64,000 bases of DNA from Streptomyces sp. NBC_01198 (GCF_036010485.1 NZ_CP108568.1:7635001-7699000), one strand, 5' to 3'; positions 43,347-51,642 are shown, counted from the first letter of the stretch. Notes: generated by a model not told the origin, from the letters alone. Program-made: numbers and translations.

Positions 43347-43586
43347 ATGGCGAAGACCCAGTTGAACGTGCGGGTGGACGAAGCCACCGCCGAGACCGCG
43401 CGGGAACGCGCCTCGCAGCGCGGCATCAGCGTGAACCGCTACATCGAGGAACTGGTCAAGCAGGACGAGGGCGAGAACGGCCGGGCCTTCGTCCAGGCAG
43501 CGGCCGACTTCATGAGGCAGTACGAGGAGGTCTTCGCCGAGGAGTTCGGCACCCGGGAGGAAACCCGGGGTGAAGGCACCCGTTGA
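43347..43586 (+). CDS. Ribbon-helix-helix antitoxin-like protein
   Basis: The 79-residue protein begins with an RHH fold: TQLNVRVDEATAETARERASQRGISVNRYIEELVKQ (beta strand, two helices with GISVN turn). The acidic C-terminal half (EEVFAEEFGTREETRGEG) would bind the partner. Such proteins repress their own promoter as dimers; a matching inverted repeat lies between the -35 and -10 elements. Its TGA overlaps the TTG start of the Doc-like gene by 3 bases. Confidence 0.85.
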   Translation: MAKTQLNVRVDEATAETARERASQRGISVNRYIEELVKQDEGENGRAFVQAAADFMRQYEEVFAEEFGTREETRGEGTR

Positions 43587-43960
43587 GCCTGCGTATCGAT
43601 CTCGCCTGGCTGCTCATGGTCGCCGAGCACAACACCCCCGGCGACCCGCTGGTCACCGACTGGGGCGCGCTGGTGGCCGCGGTCGCCCGGCACGACGCCG
43701 AGATATTCGGCCGGCCGGTCTATCCCGACGACCACACCCGCGCGGCCGCCCTGCTGCAGCTGCTGCTGCACGTCCCCGCCCTGGAGCGCGCCAACGCGCT
43801 CTTCGCCTCCGCGGTCGCCTACGCGTATCTGGTGGCCGGCGGCCTGCGCGTGACCACCACACCGGAACAGGTCCGCGACCTCGCCCGGCTGGTGCGGGAC
43901 GGCTCGGTGAGCGTCGACCGCATCGCCGACGAACTGCGCGCCTGGACCGTCACCGTCTGA
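43583..43960 (+). CDS. Doc/Fic-like toxin component with degenerate Fic motif
   Basis: The 125-residue helical protein resembles the streptomycete Doc-like toxin family: RIDLAWLLMVAEHN, TRAAALLQLLLHVPALERANALFASAVAYAYLVAGG. The stretch where Fic/Doc proteins carry HPFxxGN(K/G)R reads HVPALERANALF, so the canonical His-Pro-Phe and Gly-Asn residues are not preserved. Kinase or AMPylation activity is therefore doubtful. It starts at TTG overlapping the RHH gene stop (TTGA), which ties the two together as a toxin-antitoxin unit. Confidence 0.75.
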   Translation: MSLRIDLAWLLMVAEHNTPGDPLVTDWGALVAAVARHDAEIFGRPVYPDDHTRAAALLQLLLHVPALERANALFASAVAYAYLVAGGLRVTTTPEQVRDLARLVRDGSVSVDRIADELRAWTVTV

Positions 43961-44045
43961 CCCCGGTCGGGCGGAACCAGGGCCGTACCACCCCGACGGC
44001 GCCCGAAGGTCCCCGCGCCGAAAGCCCGGGGCGCCGCCCCGTGCC

Positions 44046-44777
44046 CTAACGGCCGAACGCCGGCGGTGCGTATGCCGCCGCGAAGGCCTCCGCGTCCCAC
44101 GTGCCGCCCAGCTGCGGCGCCAGCCAGTCCGGCGCCGCCGTCCGGAAGGCGGCCGGGGACAGGCCCGCCACGGCCCTCGGCAGCGCGCCGAGCAGCGGCG
44201 CGCCGGCGACCTCCGGCAGGTCGGTGATGTTGCAGCACTCCGCCAGATCGGGGTCACCGCGCCAGCTGCCGAAGATCACCCCGGCGCAGCTGATCTTCCG
44301 GCTGCTCAGCGCCTCCGCGGTCAGGGCGGTGGCGTTGAGCGTGCCGAGCCCGGGCGGCGCCACCAGCAGCACCCTGGCCCGCAGCATCTGGGCGGCGTCC
44401 GCCAGCGTCGAGCCCTGGGCGTCGTAGCGCACCAGCAGCCCGCCCGCGCCCTCCACCAGCACCACGTCGTGGACAGCGGCGAGTTTCGCGGCGGCCTCGG
44501 CGATCTCCTCCGGGCCCACGGTCGGCAGTCCGGACCGCGCGGCGGCGGTGGCCGGCGCCAGCGGCTCGGGGTAGCGGGCGAGCTCCACCGCCGTCACCGC
44601 GCCCGCCAGCCGTGCCACTTCGGCCGCGTCACCGGGCTCACCGTCGGCGACGCCGGTCTGCGCGGGTTTGAGCACGGCCACGCTCAGCCCCTGGGCCAGC
44701 GACGCGGCGGCCACCGCGGCGGTCGCCATCGTCTTGCCGACCTCGGTGCCCGTACCGGTGATGACCACGATGGCCAT
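44046..44777 (-). CDS. bioD: Dethiobiotin synthetase
   Basis: The 243-residue P-loop enzyme has ITGTGTEVGKT (6-16), VAVLKPAQTGV with the conserved Lys, VVLVEGAGGLLV, and CAGVIFGSW. It converts diaminopelargonate to dethiobiotin with CO2 and ATP. It is the last gene of the bioB-bioA-bioD unit, with a gap of 90 bases after bioA. Confidence 0.95.
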   Translation of the reverse strand: MAIVVITGTGTEVGKTMATAAVAAASLAQGLSVAVLKPAQTGVADGEPGDAAEVARLAGAVTAVELARYPEPLAPATAAARSGLPTVGPEEIAEAAAKLAAVHDVVLVEGAGGLLVRYDAQGSTLADAAQMLRARVLLVAPPGLGTLNATALTAEALSSRKISCAGVIFGSWRGDPDLAECCNITDLPEVAGAPLLGALPRAVAGLSPAAFRTAAPDWLAPQLGGTWDAEAFAAAYAPPAFGR

Positions 44778-44867
44778 GGGTGTCGCTCCGTTCCTCTTCG
44801 TCGTGCCTGCCCGCTGCCGAGCGTCCCGCGGCAGGGCGCCGCGGGGCCCTGCCCCACCGTGCCATGC

Positions 44868-46187
44868 TCACGCCGCCAGCGCGGCATCCCTGACGCCCGC
44901 GCAGATCCGCGCCACATCCGCGTCGTCGGTCACATATGGCGGCATCGTGTAGACCAGGTCACGGAAGGGCCGCAGCCACACCCCGGCCCGTACCGCCGCC
45001 GCGGTCGCCGCCGCCATGTCCACCGGGTGGTCCAGCTGGACCACCCCGATGGCGCCGAGCACCCGCACGTCGCGCACCCCCGGCAGCGCGGCCACCTCCG
45101 CCAGGCCGTCGCGCAGCCCGGCCTCGATCCGCTTGACCTGCTGACCCCAGTCCTGGCCGAGCAGCACGTCGAGCGACGCGTTGGCGACGGCCGCGGCCAG
45201 CGGGTTGCCCATGAAGGTCGGCCCGTGGGCGAGCACCGGCACCTCGCCGCGGGAGATCCCCTCGGCGACCCTGCCGGTGCACAGCGCCGCCGCCATCGTC
45301 AGATAGCCGCCGGTCAGGGCCTTGCCGACGCACATCACATCCGGGCTGACCCCGGCGTGCTCCGCCGCGAAGAGCCGGCCGGTCCGGCCGAAACCGGTGG
45401 CGATCTCGTCGAAGACCAGCAGCACGTCGTGCTCGTCGCACGCCTCCCGCAGCACCCGCAGACAGGCGGGGGAGTGGAAGGTCATCCCGCCGGCGCCCTG
45501 CACGACCGGCTCGACGATCACCGCCGCCAGCTCGGCGGCGTGCCGTCCGATGAGCTCCCGCAGATGTGCCGCGTACCGCGGATCCGGTTCGGCGTCGAAA
45601 CCCGGTGGCGGCGCGTCGGCGAAGACCTGCTCGGGCAGCACCCCCGACCACAGCTCGTGCATGCCGCCGTCCGGGTCGCACACCGACATCGGCTGCCAGG
45701 TGTCGCCGTGGTAGCCGCCGCGCCAGGTCAGCAGCCGCCGCTTGGCCGGCCGGCCGAGCGAACGCCAGAACTGCAGGCACATCTTGACGGCGACCTCGAC
45801 CGACACCGAACCGGAGTCGGCCAGGAAGACGTGCCGCAGCGGCTCCGGCGTGATCTCCACCAGCCGCGCCGCCAGGCGTACGGCCGGCTCGTGCGTCAGC
45901 CCGCCGAACATCACATGGCTCATCCGGCCCAGCTGGTCGCGTACCGCCGCGTCCAGCACCGGATGCCGGTAGCCGTGGATCGCCGACCACCACGAGGACA
46001 TCCCGTCGACCAGCTCGTGACGCCCCTCGGCGGGCGCCGCCAGCCGCAGCCGCACGCCCGACGCCGACTCGACCACCAGCGGCTGCTGGCGGCCGGGCAT
46101 CGGGCCGTACGGATGCCAGACGTGCTGCCGGTCGAGGTCGAGCAGCACGTCGGCAGGCAGGGGCCCGCGCGCGTACGGGTCAGGCAT
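44868..46187 (-). CDS. bioA: Adenosylmethionine-8-amino-7-oxononanoate aminotransferase
   Basis: The 439-residue class III aminotransferase has HVWHPYGPMPG near the N-terminus, GMSSWWSAIHGY and SGSVSVEVAVKMCLQ, and the PLP lysine K289 in VGKALTGGYLTMA. It makes 7,8-diaminopelargonate using SAM as amino donor. Its ATG lies 8 bases inside the end of bioB, so translation is coupled. Confidence 0.95.
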   Translation of the reverse strand: MPDPYARGPLPADVLLDLDRQHVWHPYGPMPGRQQPLVVESASGVRLRLAAPAEGRHELVDGMSSWWSAIHGYRHPVLDAAVRDQLGRMSHVMFGGLTHEPAVRLAARLVEITPEPLRHVFLADSGSVSVEVAVKMCLQFWRSLGRPAKRRLLTWRGGYHGDTWQPMSVCDPDGGMHELWSGVLPEQVFADAPPPGFDAEPDPRYAAHLRELIGRHAAELAAVIVEPVVQGAGGMTFHSPACLRVLREACDEHDVLLVFDEIATGFGRTGRLFAAEHAGVSPDVMCVGKALTGGYLTMAAALCTGRVAEGISRGEVPVLAHGPTFMGNPLAAAVANASLDVLLGQDWGQQVKRIEAGLRDGLAEVAALPGVRDVRVLGAIGVVQLDHPVDMAAATAAAVRAGVWLRPFRDLVYTMPPYVTDDADVARICAGVRDAALAA

Positions 46188-47376
46188 TGGGCGGCAGATC
46201 CGTGCCCGCGCCCCGGCGGCGTACGGCGACCAGGTCCGTCCGCGCGGCGGGTACGGTCTCGGCGCCCGTCTCCCCGTGGGCGGCGCCGTCGTGGCAGCCG
46301 CCGCAGCCGCCGCTGTCCTGGTCCGCGCCGTCGTGGCAGCCGCCGCCGTCGTGCGTACCGCACACCCCGGCCCTGCGGTGGCCGGGCAGCGTCACGGTGT
46401 CGGCGCCCTCCACCTCGAAGCCCGCGTCCGCGATCATGTCGAGGTCGGCCTGGCCCGCCTGGCCCTCGCTGGTCAGGTAGTCGCCCAGGAAGATCGAGTT
46501 GGCCAGGTGCAGGGCCAGCGGCTGCATGGTGCGCAGGTGCACCTCGCGGCCGCCGGCGAGCCGCACCTCCGCGTCCGGGCAGACGAACCTGACCATCGCC
46601 AGGATCCGCAGGCACCGCTGCGGGGTGAGATTCCACTCCTCGGCCAGCGGCGTGCCCTCGAAGGGGATCAGGAAGTTCACCGGCACCGAGTCCGGGTCCA
46701 GCGCGCGCAGCCCGAACACCACGTCGACCAGGTCCTCGTCGCTCTCGCCCATGCCGGCGATCAGCCCGGAGCACGCGGAGAGCCCCGCCGCCTGCGCCCG
46801 CTGCACGGTGTCCACCCGATCGGCGTAGGTGTGCGTGGTGGTGATCGACCCGTACGTGTTCTCCGAGGTGTTGAGGTTGTGGTTGTACGCGTCCGCGCCC
46901 GCCGCCCGCAGCCGGTCGGCCTGGCCGCCGGAGAGCAGGCCCAGGCAGGCGCACACCTCGACGCCCTCGTTCTGGCCCTTGATCGCCGCGATGGTCTCCG
47001 AGACCCGGTCCACGTCCCGGTCGGTCGGGCCGCGCCCGCTGGCCACCAGGCAGACGCGCTTGGCACCGCCCGCCACCCCGGCGCTCGCCGCCGCGGCGGC
47101 CTGGTCCGGCTTGAGCCAGGTGTACTTGAGGATGCCGGCCTGCGAGCCGAGCCGCTGCGAGCAGTACGAGCAGTCCTCGGGGCACAGCCCGGACTTGAGG
47201 TTCACCAGGTAGTTCAGCTTCACTCTGCGGCCGAACCACTGGCGGCGCACCCGGCCCGCCGCGGCCACCACATCCAGCAGGTCATCGTCGGAGGTCGCCA
47301 GGACGGCCAGCGCCTCGTCACGGCTGGGCAGCTCGCGTCGCAGCCCCTTGTCCACCAGTGCGGTCAGCAGATCCAT
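46180..47376 (-). CDS. bioB: Biotin synthase with Cys/His/Gly-rich C-terminal tail
   Basis: The 398-residue radical SAM enzyme has CPEDCSYC (C65, C69, C72) for the 4Fe-4S cluster and YNHNLNTSENTYGSI. Further cysteines for the 2Fe-2S cluster lie in KRVCLVASG, EVCACLGLL and LSACSGLIAGMGE, with the Arg ligand in VRLAGGREVHLR. The core ends near residue 340, as in other BioB enzymes. It is followed by a Cys/Gly/His-rich tail (GVCGTHDGGGCHDGA, then GGCGGCHDGAAHG) and a basic end. The tail may bind iron or iron-sulfur clusters. The start is MDLLTALV. Confidence 0.95.
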   Translation of the reverse strand: MDLLTALVDKGLRRELPSRDEALAVLATSDDDLLDVVAAAGRVRRQWFGRRVKLNYLVNLKSGLCPEDCSYCSQRLGSQAGILKYTWLKPDQAAAAASAGVAGGAKRVCLVASGRGPTDRDVDRVSETIAAIKGQNEGVEVCACLGLLSGGQADRLRAAGADAYNHNLNTSENTYGSITTTHTYADRVDTVQRAQAAGLSACSGLIAGMGESDEDLVDVVFGLRALDPDSVPVNFLIPFEGTPLAEEWNLTPQRCLRILAMVRFVCPDAEVRLAGGREVHLRTMQPLALHLANSIFLGDYLTSEGQAGQADLDMIADAGFEVEGADTVTLPGHRRAGVCGTHDGGGCHDGADQDSGGCGGCHDGAAHGETGAETVPAARTDLVAVRRRGAGTDLPPNA

Positions 47377-47441
47377 GGGGGGATCCTCGCCTACCGGAGG
47401 GCCCGCAGCCAATGACGGACCGCACAACACGCGTGGCCCCT

Positions 47442-47461
47442 GGTGTGTGCATCACCACACC
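47442..47461. promoter_or_regulatory. Palindrome in the bioB-bioF divergent region
   Basis: GGTGTG (47442-47447) and CACACC (47456-47461) form a perfect 6-base inverted repeat with an 8-base spacer. It sits between the divergent bioB and bioF starts and is a candidate operator for biotin control. A pair of TTGCAGG direct repeats, 15 bases apart (47472-47478 and 47487-47493), follows on the bioF side. I do not see a BirA-type operator consensus. Confidence 0.45.
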
Positions 47462-47546
47462 CTGTGCACGATTGCAGGCCAGTACGTTGCAGGTGGAAGC
47501 GGTCGGCCCGCCGGCCGCCCGACCGCCACGACCCCCGGGGACAGCA

Positions 47547-48707
47547 GTGAACAGCACACCGCACGCCGCGCCGCACGGTCCCTTCGGCTGGATCGCGGTG
47601 CAGTTCGCCGTCCGCGCCGCCGCCGGGCTGCACCGCGAACTGCGGCCCAGGCCGGAGCAGTCGCCGCTGCTGGACCTCGCGGGCAACGACTACCTCGGAC
47701 TGAGCCGGCATCCGGAGGTCACCCGGGCCGGCGCGGACGCTTGCCTGCGCTGGGGCGCCGGCGCCACCGGGTCCCGGCTGGTCACCGGCAGCACCGAGCT
47801 GCACGCGGAACTCGAAGCGGAGCTGGCCGGCTTCACCGGCTTCGAAGCCGCGCTGGTGCTGGCCTCCGGCTACGCCGCCAACCTCGCAGCGGTCACCGCC
47901 CTCACCCCGGCGGGCACGCTGCTGGTCTCCGACGCCGCCAACCACGCCTCGCTGATCGACGGCTGCCGGCTGTCCAGGGCCCGCACCGAGGTCGTGCCGC
48001 ACGCCGACACCGACGCCGTCCGCAAGGCGCTCGCCGGGCACACCGGGCCCGCCGTGGTGGTCAGCGACTCGGTCTTCTCGGTGGACGGCGACGCGGCACC
48101 GCTCGCCGGGCTCGCCGCCGCGGCCCGCGACCACGGCGCCGGGCTGCTGGTGGACGACGCCCACGGCCTCGGCGTGCTCGGCGACGGGGGGCGCGGCGCC
48201 GCCCACGCGGCCGGGCTGGCCGGGGCGCCCGACGTGGTGTGCACGGCGACCCTGTCGAAGGCGCTGGGCGCGCAGGGCGGCGTGGTCCTCGGCCCGGCCG
48301 CCGTCATCGACCACCTGGTCAACGCCGCCCGCACGTTCATCTTCGACACCGGCCTCGCCCCGGCCGCGGCCGGCGCCGCCCTGGGCGCGCTCCGGCTGCT
48401 GCGCCGCGAACCCGGCCGGGCAGGGCGCGCCCTCGCCGCGGCCCGCACCTTCCACCGGCTGCTCACCGCGGCGGGCCTGGACGCGACGCCGCCGGACGCC
48501 TGCGTCGTCTCGGTCCGCGCGCCGTCGCCGGCCGCGGCCGTCGGCTGGGCCGCGGCATGCCGCTCGGCCGGGCTGTCGGTGGGCTGCTTCCGCCCGCCGT
48601 CCGTCCCCGACGGCGTCTCCCGGCTGCGCATCACGGCCAACGCCGCACTGACCGACGGGCAGATCGCCGCGGCGGCGGCCGCCATCGTGGCGGCCGCCCC
48701 GCGCTGA
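47547..48707 (+). CDS. bioF: 8-amino-7-oxononanoate synthase
   Basis: The 386-residue alpha-oxoamine synthase has LDLAGNDYLGLSRHPEV, GATGSRLVTGSTELHAELE, VVSDSVFSVDGDAAPL, LVDDAHGLGVLG and the PLP lysine K238 in TLSKALGAQGG. It condenses pimeloyl-CoA (or -ACP) with alanine in biotin synthesis. It starts at GTG (VNSTPHA), with GGGGACAGCA before it; the frame extends upstream through the divergent bioB promoter. It is transcribed away from bioBAD. Confidence 0.95.
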   Translation: MNSTPHAAPHGPFGWIAVQFAVRAAAGLHRELRPRPEQSPLLDLAGNDYLGLSRHPEVTRAGADACLRWGAGATGSRLVTGSTELHAELEAELAGFTGFEAALVLASGYAANLAAVTALTPAGTLLVSDAANHASLIDGCRLSRARTEVVPHADTDAVRKALAGHTGPAVVVSDSVFSVDGDAAPLAGLAAAARDHGAGLLVDDAHGLGVLGDGGRGAAHAAGLAGAPDVVCTATLSKALGAQGGVVLGPAAVIDHLVNAARTFIFDTGLAPAAAGAALGALRLLRREPGRAGRALAAARTFHRLLTAAGLDATPPDACVVSVRAPSPAAAVGWAAACRSAGLSVGCFRPPSVPDGVSRLRITANAALTDGQIAAAAAAIVAAAPR

Positions 48708-48713
48708 CCTGCC

Positions 48714-48968
48714 CTATGGGGTGCCGTCGCAGGCCAACGCTCCCGCGTTGAGTGCCTGGACGAAGCTGGACCATGCCCCCGGTGGGAAGAGCAGGGCCGG
48801 GCCCATCACATCCTTGGAGTCGCGCACCGCGACCCGACCGGACGGCAACGCGGCCGCCTCGACACAGTTGTTCGCCGCCGTGCTGTGGCTGCTGCGCCGC
48901 CAGGCGACGCCGGCGAGCGTCGCACTGCAGGAAATGTGCCGTGACGGCGAGGGGGACAGCGCGGTCAT
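48714..48968 (-). CDS. DUF397 domain protein
   Basis: The 84-residue small protein has VAWRRSSHSTAANNCVEAAALPSGRVAVRDSKD, the DUF397 signature. DUF397 proteins occur beside WhiJ/XRE regulators and are thought to bind them; some are toxin-like or developmental modulators in Streptomyces. Its ATG overlaps the stop of the XRE regulator gene by 4 bases. Confidence 0.9.
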   Translation of the reverse strand: MTALSPSPSRHISCSATLAGVAWRRSSHSTAANNCVEAAALPSGRVAVRDSKDVMGPALLFPPGAWSSFVQALNAGALACDGTP

Positions 48969-49849
48969 AGTGCCTCCTTCGTGAGCCGCGACATGCGCGA
49001 GAACTCGGAACCGATTCCAGCGATCATCGCAGCCGATTCCGCACAGGGGAGCGCACGATCACGCAATCGGGCGAACGCGGCGGCGTAAGCGGTGATGTCC
49101 TCTTTCCGATCGACACAGAGACTACTCGTCAGATGGTCGAGAACAACCACATCCAGATCAGCAATGCGCGGAAAAGAGAAGACAACGAAAGACCCCGTCA
49201 CCCCTATGTGCCCGCCCGCGGCAAATGGCAGCACATGCAGCGACACCTGGGGCAGCTCCGCCGCCTCGACCAGGCTCCGCAGTTGACCCGCCATCACCTC
49301 AGGGCCGCCGACCTCGCGGCGCAGCACCGCCTCGTCGAGCACCGCGGTCAGTTCGAGCGGCGGATCCTGGTGCAGCACCGCCTGCCGCGCGATCCGCACG
49401 TCCACCAGCGCGTCCACCTCGCGCGGCGCGAGCTGCGGCATGACGTCCCTGGTCAGGGCATGGGCGTAGTCGTGGGTCTGCAGCAGGCCGGGCACCACGC
49501 TGGTCTCCATCGTCCTGGCCCGGCTCGCGCCGGTCTCCAGGCTGATGAAGTCGCGGTATTCCACCGGCAGGACCTCGCGGAAGTCGTGCCACCAGCCGCG
49601 CTGGTGGCCGTAGCCGGCGAGGGTGCGCAGCAGGTCGCGGACGTCCCGGTCGCGCACCGTGTAGATGTCGAGCAGCAGGTTCACGTCCTCGGCCCGTACG
49701 CTGCTCTGGCCGGTCTCGATCCTGCTCACCTTCGACTGGTGCCAGCCGGCCCGGTCCGCGGCCTCGCCGCTGGTGAGTCCTGCCAGGTCGCGCAGGCGCC
49801 GCAACTCGGCGCCAAGTCTGCGCCGGCGTACGGCGGGCACTCTTTCCAT
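48965..49849 (-). CDS. WhiJ-like XRE regulator with DUF5753 domain
   Basis: The 294-residue protein has an N-terminal HTH (RRRRLGAELRRLRDLAGLTSGEAADRAGWHQSKVSRIETGQ) and a C-terminal DUF5753 domain (ETSVVPGLLQTHDYAHALTRDVMP, then QVSLHVLPFAAGGHIGVTGSFVVFSFP). Start choice is uncertain: MERVPAVR fits homologues (GAGGAGG lies 11 bases upstream), but MPHTEE or MQGDMP (10 and 14 codons earlier) are possible. With DUF397 downstream and an RsbW-like ATPase divergent, it makes up the typical whiJ-type developmental triad. Confidence 0.85.
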   Translation of the reverse strand: MERVPAVRRRRLGAELRRLRDLAGLTSGEAADRAGWHQSKVSRIETGQSSVRAEDVNLLLDIYTVRDRDVRDLLRTLAGYGHQRGWWHDFREVLPVEYRDFISLETGASRARTMETSVVPGLLQTHDYAHALTRDVMPQLAPREVDALVDVRIARQAVLHQDPPLELTAVLDEAVLRREVGGPEVMAGQLRSLVEAAELPQVSLHVLPFAAGGHIGVTGSFVVFSFPRIADLDVVVLDHLTSSLCVDRKEDITAYAAAFARLRDRALPCAESAAMIAGIGSEFSRMSRLTKEAL

Positions 49850-50128
49850 CGTTTCTCGCGCCTCCTCGGTGTGCGGCATGTCGCCCTGCATGCCGCCCTA
49901 TTCACCCGATACGACAGTGTGCCGACCAAATGCGCTCTCACGTAGCAGAGTTCACCGTTTTGAGCGACAGATATATGCAGACACCCGTGGAAGGTCCGTA
50001 TAGGCGGCACGATGAGTGTCATTCTGGCGCGAACCCGACGTAAGCGAGGCGGCCCAATTCCCGGGGCGTCCCGCTCCGGCGCAGGTACGTACCGGAGCCA
50101 GGTCACGGCGGGAAAGGGAAGCGTCGCC

Positions 50129-50560
50129 ATGGCAGATCTTCAGGAAGCATCCATCACCCTGCCGAGCGACCCCGCGTCGGTGACGACGGCCAGGCGCTAC
50201 GTGTGCGGTCTACTCGCCGACTGGGGGCTGCCCGCCGGGGCCCCCGCTGTCGACGCGGTCCGTCTGATCGTGTCGGAGTTGGCCACCAACGCGGTACTGC
50301 ACACCTCGGGGCTGTCGCCGACCTTCACCGTCGACGTACGCCTCGAACGCCTGGAGGAGTTGCACATCGGCGTCACCGACAGCCATCCGCGCTGGCCACG
50401 GCAGGAGACCGCCGCCGCGCTGCAACAGGACAGCGGGCGGGGGATGGTGATCGTCCGCCACCTCACGGCGGAGTCCGGCGGCAGCCTGCAGGTCACGCCG
50501 ACCGACGCCGGGGGGAAGACCGTGTGGATCATGCTGCCGTGGGCGGTCCCGGTCGGCTGA
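50129..50560 (+). CDS. RsbW/AbaA-like anti-sigma ATPase domain protein
   Basis: The 143-residue GHKL ATPase has VRLIVSELATNAVLHTSG as N-box (Asn), VTDSHPRWP, and DSGRGMVIVRHLT as G-box. It resembles the HATPase_c proteins found next to WhiJ-type regulators in streptomycetes. It may act as an anti-sigma or signalling kinase. It starts at MADLQEAS after AAGGGAAG; the longer upstream frame lacks character. It is divergent from the XRE regulator across about 280 bases. Confidence 0.85.
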   Translation: MADLQEASITLPSDPASVTTARRYVCGLLADWGLPAGAPAVDAVRLIVSELATNAVLHTSGLSPTFTVDVRLERLEELHIGVTDSHPRWPRQETAAALQQDSGRGMVIVRHLTAESGGSLQVTPTDAGGKTVWIMLPWAVPVG

Positions 50561-50624
50561 CCGGCGGTCCCGGCCGCCGGCTGCGTGCCGGCCGCCGCGC
50601 CTGTCCCCGGGGGCTCCCCGGGCG

Positions 50625-51104
50625 TCACACCCGGCCGTACCACACACTCCTGGTCCAGATGTGCTCCAGCCGGACCCGCGCGCCGGTCTTCGGGGCGTGC
50701 CAGATCGCGCCGCCGCCCGCGTAGATCCCGACGTGGTAGACCGACGAGCTCGACGAGCCGGTGTGGAAGAACACCAGGTCGCCCGCCCGGCGCGCGGATG
50801 ACGAGATGTGCCTGGTGCTGCCGTACTGCGCCGCCGCGGTGCGCGGCAGCTTCCTGCCCGCCTGCTTGAACGAGTACAGCGTCAGGCCCGAGCAGTCGAA
50901 GCGGCTGGGCCCCGCGGCGCCCCACTGGTAGGGCGAGCCCTGCTTCGAGGCCGCCACGCCGAGGGCTCTCGCGGCGAGCGTGGCGGCGTCCGCCTGCTGT
51001 GCGGCGCCCGGCAGCAGCGCCGGTACGGCGACGGCCGCCGCGGTGAGCACCGAGGCGGCCCCGATCCGGGACAGCCTGGCGGACAGTGCGATAGGCGCGG
51101 TCAT
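50625..51104 (-). CDS. NlpC/P60 cell wall hydrolase (secreted)
   Basis: The 159-residue protein has a signal peptide (SRIGAASVLTAAAVAVPALLP, cleavage after ADA near residue 40) and one NlpC/P60 domain with FDCSGLTLYSFKQAG (catalytic Cys), VYHVGIYAGGG (His) and WHAPKTG. It should cleave peptidoglycan stem peptides outside the cell. The start MTAPIAL lies just downstream of a ydaO-type riboswitch, so c-di-AMP probably controls its expression. A Crp-type site lies further upstream. Confidence 0.9.
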   Translation of the reverse strand: MTAPIALSARLSRIGAASVLTAAAVAVPALLPGAAQQADAATLAARALGVAASKQGSPYQWGAAGPSRFDCSGLTLYSFKQAGRKLPRTAAAQYGSTRHISSSARRAGDLVFFHTGSSSSSVYHVGIYAGGGAIWHAPKTGARVRLEHIWTRSVWYGRV

Positions 51105-51120
51105 GCGCAACCCTTCGTCG

Positions 51121-51262
51121 TCAGCCTGCGAAGGATGACCTGTCGGGTTCGAGCAGGCGAAGATGCCCGGCCGCATGCAGCGGCTTCACCCCAAGAGGCG
51201 GCCCTTACCTGCTCCTGGCCTGCCCCGTCGTGCCTGGGTCCTCCGCTCCCGCCGTTGCACTC
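51121..51262 (-). ncRNA. ydaO-yuaA (c-di-AMP) riboswitch
   Basis: On the minus strand the leader contains GCGGGAGCGGAGGACCCA-like, GGGGTGAAGCCG and GAACCCGACAGGTCATC, followed by TTCGCAGGC, in the order and spacing of the ydaO/yuaA riboswitch. The class binds c-di-AMP and usually turns off downstream cell wall hydrolase genes in Streptomyces and Bacillus. It ends about 17 bases before the NlpC/P60 start. The boundaries given are approximate. Confidence 0.85.
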
Positions 51263-51642
51263 GTGTCGACCTGACATCCGCACGCCGGCGGGATTCGGCT
51301 TCCGTGCGGACCGCCCCGCCACGGCGGCGGGGGCTTGTCGTCACCACGGATCGTGACGCACCGCGCACGCCGGCACCGGCTGGGAAACGCCCGATGTGAC
51401 TCTCGTCACACTGCTGCCATCCGGGTGACGGCATTAGGCCTTCCGGGTGGACTGCGCCGCCGGCGGCCCGTGTGACCTGCGGGCTTGTCGATCATCGGCA
51501 AACGGGTACGCAACCGCGCCGGCCGTCCGCGCCGGGTTGCCGATCCGCCAATGGGCTGAGCCGATGTTCGGCCGAATCGGGGGCGGTCGCGCCGCTGGGT
51601 GACGAGCCGCGTCCCCGGTCCGGCCGCGGACGGTCCGCCGGG
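51263..51642. other. Intergenic region upstream of the riboswitch
   Basis: I see no gene here. The part proximal to the riboswitch should hold its promoter, and it contains the Crp-type site at 51395-51410. The rest (51420-51642) is plain GC-rich DNA between the NlpC gene's promoter and the end of the 106-residue ORF downstream of clpP. Confidence 0.5.
51395..51410. promoter_or_regulatory. Crp-type palindrome upstream of the NlpC/P60 gene
   Basis: TGTGACTCTCGTCACA is a perfect match to TGTGA-N6-TCACA, the site bound by Crp-family proteins (Streptomyces Crp consensus GTG-N6-GNCAC). It is about 290 bases upstream of the start codon and about 130 bases upstream of the riboswitch. Confidence 0.65.
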
